31,728 nucleotides of DNA from an uncultured Rikenellaceae bacterium (GCA_910588925.1 CAJURV010000014.1:1-31728), one strand, 5' to 3'; positions 15,265 through 23,914 are shown, counted from the first letter of the stretch. Notes: generated from the letters alone by a model not told the origin. Numbers and translations are program-made.

Positions 15265-15320
15265 CCTTTTCTAATCTTGGCAATCAAAACTTCGTCATTG
15301 CCTTTGGCTTATCGAAAACG
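15265..15320 (-). repeat. Diverged single copy of the 58-bp hairpin
   Basis: Compared with the tandem copies at 11451-11652 this one is inverted: ATCTTGGCAATCAAAACTTCG, then a CATTGCC part and GGCTTATCGAAAACG. It starts a few bases after the mtaB stop and may serve as its transcript end. Confidence 0.75.
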
Positions 15321-15340
15321 TTCGTTGTTGGGTGACTTTC

Positions 15341-15706
15341 TGTGTCTTGTCTTTTACAGTTGTGTTTAGTGTAGTTGGAAATTTATTGTATTTTCGCTTA
15401 GGTTTCGTTTGTTTTTGTTGTGGACGTTTTTGTTTTGCTAGTGTGGGTGCATCCCCTTCGGGCACGCGTTAGGGATTTTATAGATTCGGGGCGTACGGGG
15501 AGGAAGTTTTCGTGGAGTTTGGGAAGTACGCGACCTATGAACGCTCTCGTTGTGTAGTTGGCGCGCGGGATTCAGTTAATGTGGGGCTGCTTCCGTCGCT
15601 TTTTAGCCTCAAAAATCGCCGATCCCGTTCGTGAGCCATCCTCACGTACACCAAAGTACGCTCCGGTGGCGCACGACCGCGATCGACGATTTTTGAGGTC
15701 TAAAAA
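15341..15706 (+). repeat. Dispersed long repeat ending in a large inverted repeat
   Basis: Positions 15341-15618 align along their whole length with 31444-31728 at the right window edge, with many substitutions and some indels. The conserved core includes GTGCATCCCCTTCGG and, at the end, GTCGCTTTTTAGCC. Its right end is a long inverted repeat: 15600-15618 pairs with 15687-15706 with a single bulged base, enclosing smaller hairpins (GTGAG/CTCAC, GTAC/GTAC). A plus-strand open frame at 15558-15917 crosses it but has no protein-like features. Could be a MITE-like or structured RNA element. Confidence 0.75.
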
Positions 15707-15721
15707 CCTTCGCTTCGCGCA

Positions 15722-15779
15722 CTTTTTCTCGCCTCGGCAATCGAGACTTCGTCTCATTGCGCTCGGCTTACCGAAAAAG
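15722..15779 (-). repeat. Single copy of the 58-bp hairpin
   Basis: Inverted relative to the tandem array at 11.5 kb, with outer arms CTTTTTC and GAAAAAG and all inner motifs (CTCGCCTCGGCAAT, CTCATTGC, GGCTTACCG). It directly abuts the long repeat that ends at 15706. Confidence 0.8.
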
Positions 15780-16112
15780 TTCGGCGCCCTGCGGTCTTTA
15801 GCTGTGTGCCCGGGCAAGTATGCCTGCGACTTTCAATTAATGCGCATTTCTTTGGGTGTGGAGTGGTGGTATTTGCTCGCCTGCGACTTTCCCAACTTCT
15901 GTTCGGTTAATTCGTGATGGTTATTGCGGAGCGGCACCTCGTGCCGCATTATATGTTTCAGCTAATGCGCATACCGTTATGTGTCTTGTGGCATCTCATC
16001 GTCTCGCCTGCGGAATTGTGTTCGCTTAATTGCAGACGTTTTCTCGCCTCGGCATAACCAAATTACATTTGTTTCTGCTCTCGGCTTATCGAAAACGTTC
16101 CCTTTTTATCTT
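15780..16112. other. Intergenic stretch with hairpins, no gene
   Basis: Between the convergent ends of mtaB and ftsI there are two imperfect direct repeats of GCCTGCGACTTTC (near 15823 and 15880), a perfect hairpin with arms GCGGCAC/GTGCCGC (15931-15947) and another inverted copy of the 58-bp hairpin (16037-16097). I see no coding frame. Any of the hairpins may end the two converging transcripts. Confidence 0.65.
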
Positions 16113-18329
16113 CTAAAGCAGTTTCAGGAATACGCTGTCGCCTCGTACGGTTTGTTTCGTTACCATTCCGGCGCCGTCGGGTACTACGGTTTTGCCTCTG
16201 CTCTCCAGCATCAGTATGGCGTCGCGTAGCGCCATGCCGCGGGTGTCGGGGAGTGTGTCGGCGGGGGCAATGGAGCGTATTACGCCCGTGGAGTCGCTAC
16301 GGACGAACTTCCCCGATGTATTGCCTTTGAGCCTTACGCCTATCTTCTCCGACATGCGTACGACCCTGTCACGGTCACCGCCTTTTACCTGCGGTGCAGT
16401 GCGTGCGCGGGCTTCTGCCTCCATCTCTTTTCTTCTCGCGGCCTCGGATATGCGTACTGGACGTGCCGCGCCTCCTCCCCAGTCGGGCGATTGCGAGTAG
16501 ACCTTATCGGCTATGGCACGGAATACCGGACCCGAGAGCGAGCCGCCGTAGTAGACCTTATCCGAGCCGATAGGGTGGAATGTCTCTATGGCTACTATGC
16601 ACGAGTATTTGGGCTTATCGGCGGGAAAATATCCCACTATGGAGCCGAGGTAGTAACGTCCTCCGTTAACGAGATAGCCCTGCCGGCCTTTTGCCACCTG
16701 TGCGGTACCTGTCTTCCCGGCCACGCGGTAGTTGTCGTTTCGCAATATGGCCGCCGTACCGTCGTTGACCACACCCTCGAGCGACTCTTTTAGGAAGCGC
16801 AGAGTGGCCTGAGAGCATATATGTTCGTTGATGGCCTCAGGCTCGAAGTCTTTGACGGTGGTGTTGCGGTTGCGTATCTCGGTAACCAACAGGGGTTTCA
16901 TATACCGTCCGTTGTTGGCTATGGCGTTGTATATGGCTAATGTGTGTATGGGGGTCATAAGAAGCGCATAGCCGAACGACATCATGGTGAGTGTGGAGCC
17001 GTTCCATTGTTTGTCGCCCGGACGGCGTATCATGGGGGCCGTCTCGCCGGGGACCTGAAGATCGTATTTGTCGGCCAGCCCCAACTTATAAAGATAGTCG
17101 GTGAACCGCTCCGGGTCGGCTCCGTAATATTTGTTTATGGCTTTGGCGAAGCCTATGTTTGACGACACCTCGAAGATGCGTTTCAGCGATATTTTGCCGA
17201 ACCCTCCCTTGTGGCTGTCGGTCACCTTCACCTTGTAAGGCGTCATGTAGGCCACTCCGCTCTCGGTGTCGAACACTTCGTTTATGCCGGCCTTGGCGTC
17301 GTCGAGCAGGGCCATGAGGGTGACGAGCTTGAATGTGGAGCCGGGCTCCATGTTCATACCTACACCATAGTTGTAGTCCTCTACGTACTCTGTCTTGCCG
17401 GAGGACGATGTCTGTTTGTTGAGGTTGGCTATGGCCCTTATCTCACCGGTGGATACCTCCATCAGTATGGCGGTGCCCCATATGGCGTCGTGCTTCAGGA
17501 GTTGTTCGCGCAACGAGGCTTCGGCCGTCTCCTGCACCTCTATGTCGATGGTGGACACCACGTCGTAGCCGTCGATGGGGTTTATGTTGTTGGGGTTGGG
17601 TATAGGCATCCAGAAGTTGCCGGAGATCTTCTGCACCGCCGTCACGCCGTCTATCCCTGCCAGCTCCTTGTCGAAATAGCTCTCTATGCCGAAGCCGCCG
17701 TTCTCACCGGCGCGTCCTATTGTTCGGCGGGCCATGTCGCCGTGCGGAAAGACGCGTTGCTGTATCGTGTCGATGAGCATGCCGCCGCGGTTGCGTCCGC
17801 GCCTCAATATGGGGAACCCGACCACCTGTTTCAGCTCTATGTAGTTGATGCGTCGGGGTGTGATGCGTTTGTAGCGTCTCTTCTCGCTACGCCACCGGTA
17901 TAGCGAGTCGCGATAAGCCTCGGCAGGCCGGTCTTTGAAGAATGTGGCGAGCGAAAGGCTAAGAGAGTCTACGCCTTTTCGGAAGGCCTCGTCGTCGAGC
18001 CCCTCGGCGGCTAAGTCCATGTATATGTGGTAGAGCGGTATGGTGGTGGCGAGCATACGGTTGTCGTGCGACAGTATGTCGCCGCGTTTGGCTGTGGTGC
18101 TGCGCGTACCGAAGCTGCGTCCGTTTTTGGCCTCGTCGCGCAATTCGAACCCCTCCGGGCCGTATTGTATGTATAGAGTGCGGCCTATTATTATCAGCCC
18201 TGCTATGAGGAATATGTAATAGAGATAGAGCGACCTGTTGTAGATCTCTTTGCGAATGTCCTTTTTGGGCTGTTGCGGACTGTGACGACCCGCAGGAACC
18301 CGTTCGGTATATCGGTGCGGTGTCATCAT
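16113..18329 (-). CDS. ftsI: Division transpeptidase FtsI (PBP3) with PASTA-like tail
   Basis: A 738-residue class B penicillin-binding protein that cross-links septal peptidoglycan in the periplasm. A short cytoplasmic N-terminus is followed by one membrane segment (residues about 32-50, LYLYYIFLIAGLIIIGRTLY), a dimerisation region (AKRGDILSHDNRML) and the transpeptidase domain with Ser331-Thr-Phe-Lys334, Ser389-Ser-Asn391 and Lys539-Thr-Gly-Thr. The last 55 residues (from LPDTRGMALRDAILMLESRG) look like one PASTA domain. The start overlaps the ftsL stop as ATGA. The usual next gene of the dcw cluster, murE, does not follow: the coding region ends 854 bp from mtaB in repeat DNA. Confidence 0.95.
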   Translation of the reverse strand: MMTPHRYTERVPAGRHSPQQPKKDIRKEIYNRSLYLYYIFLIAGLIIIGRTLYIQYGPEGFELRDEAKNGRSFGTRSTTAKRGDILSHDNRMLATTIPLYHIYMDLAAEGLDDEAFRKGVDSLSLSLATFFKDRPAEAYRDSLYRWRSEKRRYKRITPRRINYIELKQVVGFPILRRGRNRGGMLIDTIQQRVFPHGDMARRTIGRAGENGGFGIESYFDKELAGIDGVTAVQKISGNFWMPIPNPNNINPIDGYDVVSTIDIEVQETAEASLREQLLKHDAIWGTAILMEVSTGEIRAIANLNKQTSSSGKTEYVEDYNYGVGMNMEPGSTFKLVTLMALLDDAKAGINEVFDTESGVAYMTPYKVKVTDSHKGGFGKISLKRIFEVSSNIGFAKAINKYYGADPERFTDYLYKLGLADKYDLQVPGETAPMIRRPGDKQWNGSTLTMMSFGYALLMTPIHTLAIYNAIANNGRYMKPLLVTEIRNRNTTVKDFEPEAINEHICSQATLRFLKESLEGVVNDGTAAILRNDNYRVAGKTGTAQVAKGRQGYLVNGGRYYLGSIVGYFPADKPKYSCIVAIETFHPIGSDKVYYGGSLSGPVFRAIADKVYSQSPDWGGGAARPVRISEAARRKEMEAEARARTAPQVKGGDRDRVVRMSEKIGVRLKGNTSGKFVRSDSTGVIRSIAPADTLPDTRGMALRDAILMLESRGKTVVPDGAGMVTKQTVRGDSVFLKLL

Positions 18330-18628
18330 TGAAGTTGTTTGGGAGGTATGTCGGTGTCGATGAGCGGTAAACCGCGCTCTTTCACCATATTCTTTATATT
18401 GGCCTCGCGCGTGGCCGACACACGTTGCGTCTCCGTGGTAGTAGCCGTCACTTTGAGCCGTGCTATCTCGCGTTCCACCTCCAGTATGTTACGATAACGT
18501 TTTTGTGTGTCGAATATGTTGAAGATATATAGAATCATGAGAAAGACTATGTAGAGTATGGCCGGAAGACGTCGTGTGACGCCCTCTTCGGAGAGGAATT
18601 TCCCGGATATTATGTCTTTCAGGTTCAT
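18326..18628 (-). CDS. ftsL: FtsL-like division protein
   Basis: A 100-residue bitopic membrane protein when started at 18628 (MNLKDIISGKFLSEEG); an in-frame ATG at 18667 would add 13 residues. It has a short cytoplasmic N-terminus, one membrane segment (LPAILYIVFLMILYIFNIF) and a periplasmic coiled coil (KRYRNILEVEREIARLKVTATTTETQRV), the build of FtsL, which links FtsB/FtsQ and FtsWI in the divisome. Bacteroidetes FtsL is poorly conserved in sequence; position between rsmH and ftsI is the main evidence. It is translationally coupled to ftsI by an ATGA overlap. Confidence 0.85.
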   Translation of the reverse strand: MNLKDIISGKFLSEEGVTRRLPAILYIVFLMILYIFNIFDTQKRYRNILEVEREIARLKVTATTTETQRVSATREANIKNMVKERGLPLIDTDIPPKQLQ

Positions 18629-18696
18629 CGTATATCTTTGTCGTAATTCCGGCCGGCCTGTCTGCATTAGCTTTAGGCCGGAGTTTAGTACGGTAG

Positions 18697-19605
18697 TTAT
18701 CTCCCTTTCGTTTTGCGGGCTACCCTAAGGCGCGCGCTCCGCGACCTGCCGTTGCGTTCCACCTCTTCGTCCGACGGCGTCACAGGCTTGCCCACAGCCT
18801 CTATGGCGCACGATGCGTTGCCGTATATGTCGCGTCGCACTATCCCGTCGAAATTGCCGCTACGTATGAAGTTCTTTACCAGGCGGTCTTCGAGGGAGTG
18901 GTAGGTAATCACGGCAAGCCGTCCATCTTCGGACAGTACCTTGACGCTCTGTTCCAGCATCATTTTAAGGGCCTCCATCTCGCGGTTGACCTCTATCCTT
19001 ATGGCCTGAAACAGTTTGGCGAGAAATTTCGTCTCGTCGCGTTTGGGGGTGAGGCGTTTTACCGCCTCCACCAGATCGCCGGTGGTGGCTATGCGCCTGT
19101 TAGCCCTGAAAGATATTATCTCGGCGGCTATCCTGTGCGGCGACTGTAGCTCGCCGTAGTCGCGCAATATGCGTGTCAGTGCCTCGTGGTCGTAGCCCAT
19201 CGCCACATCTTCGGCCGAGAGCGCGGCACGGTCGTTCATGCGCATGTCGAGCGGCGAGTCGAACCGGAACGAGAATCCGCGCGACGGGTCGTCGAAATGG
19301 TGCGACGATACGCCCAAGTCGGCGAGTATGCCGTCTACCGAGTCGATGGACCGGGCCCTGAGTTGCGATCTGATAAATCTGAAATTGCTGCGTATGAATA
19401 AGATCCGATCGTCGTCAGGCAGGTTGGCCGCCGCATCTCCGTCTTGGTCGAAAGCCACCAGCACACCGTGACGTCCTAATCGCGACAGTATCCCGCGCGA
19501 ATGTCCGCCGCCGCCGAACGTGCAGTCTACGTAGACTCCGTCGGGTTTTATGGCTAATGCGTCGAGGCTCTCCTCCAATAGCACTGGTGTATGGTAGCTG
19601 GTCAT
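18697..19605 (-). CDS. rsmH: 16S rRNA (cytosine1402-N4)-methyltransferase RsmH
   Basis: A 302-residue enzyme that N4-methylates C1402 in 16S rRNA. The N-terminus shows HTPVLLEESLDAL and the SAM-binding motif VDCTFGGGGHSRGIL (residues 26-40); FDQDG, ILADLGVSSHHFDDPSRGFSFRFDSPLDMRM and VITYHSLEDRLVKNF follow. It is the first gene of this shortened dcw cluster. mraZ, which often precedes it, is not present upstream; instead the divergent glsA gene begins about 270 bp away. A -7 promoter element lies at 19690-19697 on this strand. Confidence 0.96.
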   Translation of the reverse strand: MTSYHTPVLLEESLDALAIKPDGVYVDCTFGGGGHSRGILSRLGRHGVLVAFDQDGDAAANLPDDDRILFIRSNFRFIRSQLRARSIDSVDGILADLGVSSHHFDDPSRGFSFRFDSPLDMRMNDRAALSAEDVAMGYDHEALTRILRDYGELQSPHRIAAEIISFRANRRIATTGDLVEAVKRLTPKRDETKFLAKLFQAIRIEVNREMEALKMMLEQSVKVLSEDGRLAVITYHSLEDRLVKNFIRSGNFDGIVRRDIYGNASCAIEAVGKPVTPSDEEVERNGRSRSARLRVARKTKGR

Positions 19606-19689
19606 GCGTTTTCAGTTTATGCGATGATAATCGGGCCGGAGGCGGTGATAAACACGTTTAAGCACTGCAGTGGCACGGGTTATCCTGTG

Positions 19690-19697
19690 CAAAGATA
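19690..19697 (-). promoter_or_regulatory. -7 element of rsmH-ftsL-ftsI promoter
   Basis: On the minus strand this reads TATCTTTG, an exact TAnnTTTG match, giving a leader of roughly 80 bases. It lies inside a small inverted repeat (TATCCT at 19681-19686, AGGATA at 19697-19702), which could be an operator or chance. No clear TTG is found at the expected -33 distance. Confidence 0.6.
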
Positions 19698-19841
19698 GGA
19701 TATTTTGGCGAACACGCGGCTTCAGATACGAAATTTGGCATGTAGGCTGAAACGGTCATACGTGTTGCATCGTTTTGCTGTTTCTGGTCCGGCGATGGTT
19801 GTCGCGTGCGGGTTTTAGGTCGCACTACATGGATTTTTTCA

Positions 19842-19849
19842 TATCTTTA
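19842..19849 (+). promoter_or_regulatory. Probable -7 element of glsA-glsB promoter
   Basis: TATCTTTA, one base off consensus, lies 24 bp before the start codon at 19874. The upstream TTG is not obvious. It is divergent from the rsmH promoter about 150 bp away. Confidence 0.5.
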
Positions 19850-19873
19850 CACCGAAAATCTCTACGCTGACCC

Positions 19874-20677
19874 ATGAATATAGACATAGCCAAGGTTATA
19901 CGCGACAAGAACGAACGGCTCTATCGCCGTCTGCCCGGTTTCGCGATAAAGGCTCTCGCACGTTTGATATGTCAGGACGACATAAACGACGTCCTCGCTC
20001 GTTTCGGACATCTTTCAGGAGTGGATTTCGTCACCGCCGTACTCGACGATTTCGGCATAGAGCGTACAGTAGCCGGGCTCGATGGCCTCGACAGGAACGG
20101 CCGTTACATATTCGCCGCCAACCATCCGCTGGGCGGGCTCGACGCTTTCGTGCTGGCAGAGGCCGTGGCGGGACACATGGGAGACGTAAGGTTGGTCGTT
20201 AACGACGTTTTGATGAAGCTGGAGCCGTTGAGGCCTATATTTACTCCTGTGAACAAATACGGTATTCAGAATCAGGAGTATATGTCGGCGTATAACGATC
20301 TTTTCGCTTCCGATCTGCCTGTGGTGTATTTTCCGGCAGGGTTGTGTTCGCGTCGTAACGGCGGGGTTATATGCGATTTGGAGTGGAAGAAGAATTTCGT
20401 GCAGAAGGCTGTCGAGAGCGGGCGCGATATAGTGCCGGTATTCGTGGATGCGGTCAATTCGCAGAGGTTTTATCGTGCGGCGTCGCTACGCAAGGCTTTG
20501 GGCATTCCGGTCAATCTGGAGTTGGTGTTGCTGCCCGACGAGCTCTTCCGTAAGAAAGGATCGGCTATCGGTCTGCGGTTCGGAGAGCCTGTATCTCATA
20601 GCTCGTTGCAAGGGGGGCGCCATGCCGCCTCGGAGGCCGCGGAACTCAAAAAAATGTGTTACGATTTGCGAGGATGA
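19874..20677 (+). CDS. glsA: PlsC-like O-acyltransferase, GlsA-type
   Basis: A 267-residue acyltransferase of the lysophospholipid-acyltransferase group, probably membrane-associated on the cytoplasmic side. The catalytic block is ANHPLGGLDAF, with His84 and Asp90 (spacing HX5D rather than the common HX4D). A second block is VVYFPAGLCSRRNGGVICDLEWKKNF. It is followed after 45 bp by a GNAT-type N-acyltransferase. In Bacteroides thetaiotaomicron the equivalent pair (glsB, N-acylation; glsA, O-acylation) makes glycine lipids. By analogy, this enzyme would add the second fatty acid to N-acyl-glycine. Older annotations call such proteins hemolysin-like. The substrate is inferred from family and neighbour. 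Confidence 0.75.
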   Translation: MNIDIAKVIRDKNERLYRRLPGFAIKALARLICQDDINDVLARFGHLSGVDFVTAVLDDFGIERTVAGLDGLDRNGRYIFAANHPLGGLDAFVLAEAVAGHMGDVRLVVNDVLMKLEPLRPIFTPVNKYGIQNQEYMSAYNDLFASDLPVVYFPAGLCSRRNGGVICDLEWKKNFVQKAVESGRDIVPVFVDAVNSQRFYRAASLRKALGIPVNLELVLLPDELFRKKGSAIGLRFGEPVSHSSLQGGRHAASEAAELKKMCYDLRG

Positions 20678-20722
20678 GCCGAAAGGGCTATCTTAGTGGT
20701 CTAAATCGGATTGTAATTTGAT

Positions 20723-21625
20723 ATGGCAGAACGGATAACAGATCCCGTCGACAGGCAATCGTTGCTTGCAGAGCTTACAGAAGATAAAATGATCCGTCGC
20801 ACCAGAAATGGCGGAAACGAGATATATACCGTTACGGCCGCGAATTCCCCGTCGGTTATGAGAGAGATAGGGCGTTTGCGCGAGGAGGCCTTTCGCGGTG
20901 CCGGAGGAGGTACCGGTCAACCTACGGATATAGATGCCGACGATCTGGCCGAAGGCGGATACCGTCAGTTGATAGTGTGGGACCCGGACGCTCGCGAGAT
21001 AATAGGCGGTTACAGATATATAGTGTCGACCACATCGCACCCCGACAATGTATCTACGGAGCACTATTTCACCTTTTCCGACCGTTTCAGACGCGACTAT
21101 CTGCCTTGGGTCATAGAGTTGGGCCGCTCTTTCGTGCAGCCGCGCTATCAGGGCCGTACTGGCGGAATCAAGTCGTTATACGCCCTCGATAATCTTTGGG
21201 ACGGTCTCGGTGCGTTGGTAGTACGGTTTCCCGAGGCCCGTTATTTCCTCGGCAAGGTCACCATGTATCCCGGTTACAACGTCGATGCGCGCGAGGAGTT
21301 GCGTTATTTCCTTGACAAATATTTCGGAGACCGCGATGCTTTGGTGTCGCCGCGCAATCCGTTGCCGGTAGGCTGGGACGAATCCGTCATGCAGGGCGTT
21401 TTCACCGGCTCGGACTATGCCGAGGACAACAAGATATTGACCCACCGTCTGCGCTCTTACGGAGAGGCCGTTCCTCCCATGATAAACGCCTATATGAATC
21501 TGTCGTCCACCATGAAGGTGTTCGGCACGGTCATAAACCACGACTTCGGCGAGGTGTTCGAGACAGGCATACTTATAACCATTGCGGATATACATAAGTG
21601 TAAGATGGATAGGTATCTGCCCTGA
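20723..21625 (+). CDS. glsB: GNAT-type N-acyltransferase, GlsB/OlsB-like
   Basis: A 300-residue protein of the OlsB/GlsB group that transfers a 3-hydroxy fatty acid from acyl-ACP to the amino group of an amino acid. The motif order is EIGRLREEAFRGAGGGTGQPTD, then YRQLIVWDPDAREIIGGYRYI, IELGRSFVQPRYQ and LDNLWDGLGALVVRFPEARYFLGKVTMYPGY. It pairs with the PlsC-like gene upstream, together sufficient for a glycine- or ornithine-type aminolipid; glycine is favoured because this is the arrangement described in Bacteroides. The two are probably co-transcribed, with a terminator after this gene (21666-21688). Confidence 0.8.
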   Translation: MAERITDPVDRQSLLAELTEDKMIRRTRNGGNEIYTVTAANSPSVMREIGRLREEAFRGAGGGTGQPTDIDADDLAEGGYRQLIVWDPDAREIIGGYRYIVSTTSHPDNVSTEHYFTFSDRFRRDYLPWVIELGRSFVQPRYQGRTGGIKSLYALDNLWDGLGALVVRFPEARYFLGKVTMYPGYNVDAREELRYFLDKYFGDRDALVSPRNPLPVGWDESVMQGVFTGSDYAEDNKILTHRLRSYGEAVPPMINAYMNLSSTMKVFGTVINHDFGEVFETGILITIADIHKCKMDRYLP

Positions 21626-21665
21626 TTCCGTCGGATTATGCGGCAGGTGCGGCGTTGCGTTAACG

Positions 21666-21688
21666 GCTCGGCGTTTAGCCGGGCTTTT
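21666..21688 (+). terminator. Terminator after glsA-glsB
   Basis: Arms GCTCGGC (21666-21672) and GCCGGGC (21678-21684), loop GTTTA, then TTTTG. One G-U pair in the stem. Confidence 0.75.
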
Positions 21689-21722
21689 GTGTTTTAATTA
21701 TCGTATTGATAAATAATATATT

Positions 21723-23903
21723 ATGAAAAGAGCACTTTCCCTATGTTGCCTCTTGTTTAGTCTGATGTCGGTAAGGGTGTCGGCTGCGGGCGACCATACC
21801 GTTACATTGAACGGAATGCTCGAACGTATATGCGGGGCGGGCGCTTCGGACAAGTTCGAGCTGGTCGTCGACGGGAGTCTGGCGGAGAACGGCAAAGACG
21901 TTTTCATTATCTCCTCTTCGGGAGGCAGACCTTGCATCAAAGGCAACAGTGTTCTGTCGGTGGCCACGGGCATTAATTGGTATCTCAACCATACGGCCCG
22001 TATCAATCTGACATGGAACCGGCTGAATACCGATTTGAGCGGAACCTATCTGCCGCTGCCGCAGAAAGAGGAGAAGCACGTATGTTCGGCCGATTATCGC
22101 TATTACCTCAACTATTGCACTTTCTCCTATTCAATGGCTTTCTGGAGTTGGGAGCGTTGGGAGAAAGAGCTCGACTGGATGGCTTTGCACGGTATAAACA
22201 TGCCGTTGATGTTGGTGGGTATGGACGTAGTGTGGAAAAACATCCTCACGGAGCTGGGGTATTCGGCATCGGAGATAGCCGATTTTGTGGCAGGCCCGGG
22301 CTTTCAGGCTTGGTGGCTGATGAATAACCTCGAAGGGTGGGGCGGTCCCAATCCCGATTGGTGGTACACGCGTCAGGAGGAGCTCTCCCGTAAGATTGTC
22401 GCTCGCATGGATGAGTTGGGTATGACGCCGGTGTTACCCGGTTACAGTGGCATGGTTCCCAATAACATCAACGCCAAAAAGGGATGGAATGCGGCCGATC
22501 CCGGCAAGTGGTGCCAGTTCCGCAGGCCGGCTTTCTTGTTGCCCACCGATGAGCACTTCCCCAAGATGGCGGCGCTCTATTACAAACATCTCGGGGAGCT
22601 GATGGGGACCTCGTCGTATTACAGTATGGACCCTTTCCATGAGGGTGGCAATACTTCCGATGTAGATCTGAAAAGCGCCTATACGGCCATATTGAACGAG
22701 ATGAGCAAGGTGAATGCCGATGCCAAATGGGTAATTCAGAGCTGGAACGAGAATCCCCGTGCGGAGTGTCTTCGGGTGGTGCCCGAAGGCAGGCTGGTGG
22801 TGTTGGACCTTTTCTCCGACGGCCTGCCCAAATGGCAGCGCGGCTATAACGGACACGAGATAGTCTATTGCATGTTGCATAACTTCGGCGGAAGGGTAGG
22901 CATGCACGGTCGTTTGTCTAAGACCATCGACGGTTATTACGATGCTTTGTTAACGTTGCCCCGACAGATTAAGGGTGTCGGTGCCACGCCCGAAGGTATC
23001 GAGACTAACCCCGTACTGTACGATTGTTTGTTTGAACTTCCGTGGCGTGACTCATGCACTGCCGACGAGTGGTTGCCGGAGTATGTGAAAGCCCGTTACG
23101 GAACCGACGGCAACGCCTATGCGGAGGTGGCCTGGAGCTTGTTGGAGCGTTCCGTTTACGGTTGCCCTACCGCTCAGCAGGGCACCAGCGAGCCTGTCAT
23201 TTGCGCCCGCCCTGCCCTTGATGTCAATTCCGTATCGACGTGGAGCACCAGCCGTATATATTACGATAAAGAGGATGTGATACGTGCGGCCGCTCTTATG
23301 CTGAAGGCCGCCGAAGAGCTGGATGGCGATAATTTCAGGTACGATTTGGTTGATATCGTTCGCCAGGCCGTCACAGATCATGCCAACGGTTTGTTGGCAA
23401 GAATGCGCGTAGCCTACGAATCGGACGACAAACGGGAATTCGGCAAGCTGAAAAAACATTTTCTGAAACTGATTCTCGATCAGGACCGTTTGTTGTCGAC
23501 CACCCCCGCTTTCATGCTGGGGCGTTGCACCGATATGGCTCGTAAGCTGACGGATGAAGTTCCCGGCAGGAGCTCTGCCGATAAAGATTGGCTCGAGTGG
23601 AATGCACGTACGCAGGTTACCGTATGGGGAAACAAGGAGGCTGCCGACGACGGCGGTCTGCACGATTACTCCAATAGGGAGTGGGGCGGCCTGCTGAAAG
23701 ATTTCCATTATATACGTTGGAAAACCTATCTGGATGCTTTGCAGAGAGGTGAAGAGCAGCCGGATTGGTTCGATCTGGAGGAGGCTTGGACGGAAGATTT
23801 CTCTTACGTCTATACTGACGCGCCCGAAGGCGACGCCGTAAAGGTCGCCCGCAAGATGTTCCATAGATATTTCCCGGATGCGGATGTACGGACTTTATTT
23901 TAA
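21723..23903 (+). CDS. Secreted alpha-N-acetylglucosaminidase, GH89
   Basis: A 726-residue glycoside hydrolase with an N-terminal signal peptide (MKRALSLCCLLFSLMSVRVSAA). It follows human NAGLU along its length: YYLNYCTFSYSMAFWSWERWEKELDWMALHGINMPL, the DPFHEGG block with Glu307 and the ATPEGIETNPVLYDCLFELPWR block with Glu424, which by alignment are the two catalytic acids. The C-terminal helical part (LLERSVYGC, RYDLVDIVRQAV) is also NAGLU-like. It removes terminal alpha-linked GlcNAc, found in heparan sulfate and gastric mucin. Unlike its neighbours it shows no ATA preference (8 ATA, 7 ATT, 8 ATC). A thioredoxin-like lipoprotein gene follows after 11 bp. No SusC/SusD pair is present in the window. 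Confidence 0.93.
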   Translation: MKRALSLCCLLFSLMSVRVSAAGDHTVTLNGMLERICGAGASDKFELVVDGSLAENGKDVFIISSSGGRPCIKGNSVLSVATGINWYLNHTARINLTWNRLNTDLSGTYLPLPQKEEKHVCSADYRYYLNYCTFSYSMAFWSWERWEKELDWMALHGINMPLMLVGMDVVWKNILTELGYSASEIADFVAGPGFQAWWLMNNLEGWGGPNPDWWYTRQEELSRKIVARMDELGMTPVLPGYSGMVPNNINAKKGWNAADPGKWCQFRRPAFLLPTDEHFPKMAALYYKHLGELMGTSSYYSMDPFHEGGNTSDVDLKSAYTAILNEMSKVNADAKWVIQSWNENPRAECLRVVPEGRLVVLDLFSDGLPKWQRGYNGHEIVYCMLHNFGGRVGMHGRLSKTIDGYYDALLTLPRQIKGVGATPEGIETNPVLYDCLFELPWRDSCTADEWLPEYVKARYGTDGNAYAEVAWSLLERSVYGCPTAQQGTSEPVICARPALDVNSVSTWSTSRIYYDKEDVIRAAALMLKAAEELDGDNFRYDLVDIVRQAVTDHANGLLARMRVAYESDDKREFGKLKKHFLKLILDQDRLLSTTPAFMLGRCTDMARKLTDEVPGRSSADKDWLEWNARTQVTVWGNKEAADDGGLHDYSNREWGGLLKDFHYIRWKTYLDALQRGEEQPDWFDLEEAWTEDFSYVYTDAPEGDAVKVARKMFHRYFPDADVRTLF

Positions 23904-23914
23904 AATTTGCTATA

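Noticed and set aside
15558..15917. 119-residue plus-strand open frame
   Set aside because: It crosses the long inverted repeat and a 58-bp hairpin copy; composition is not protein-like.
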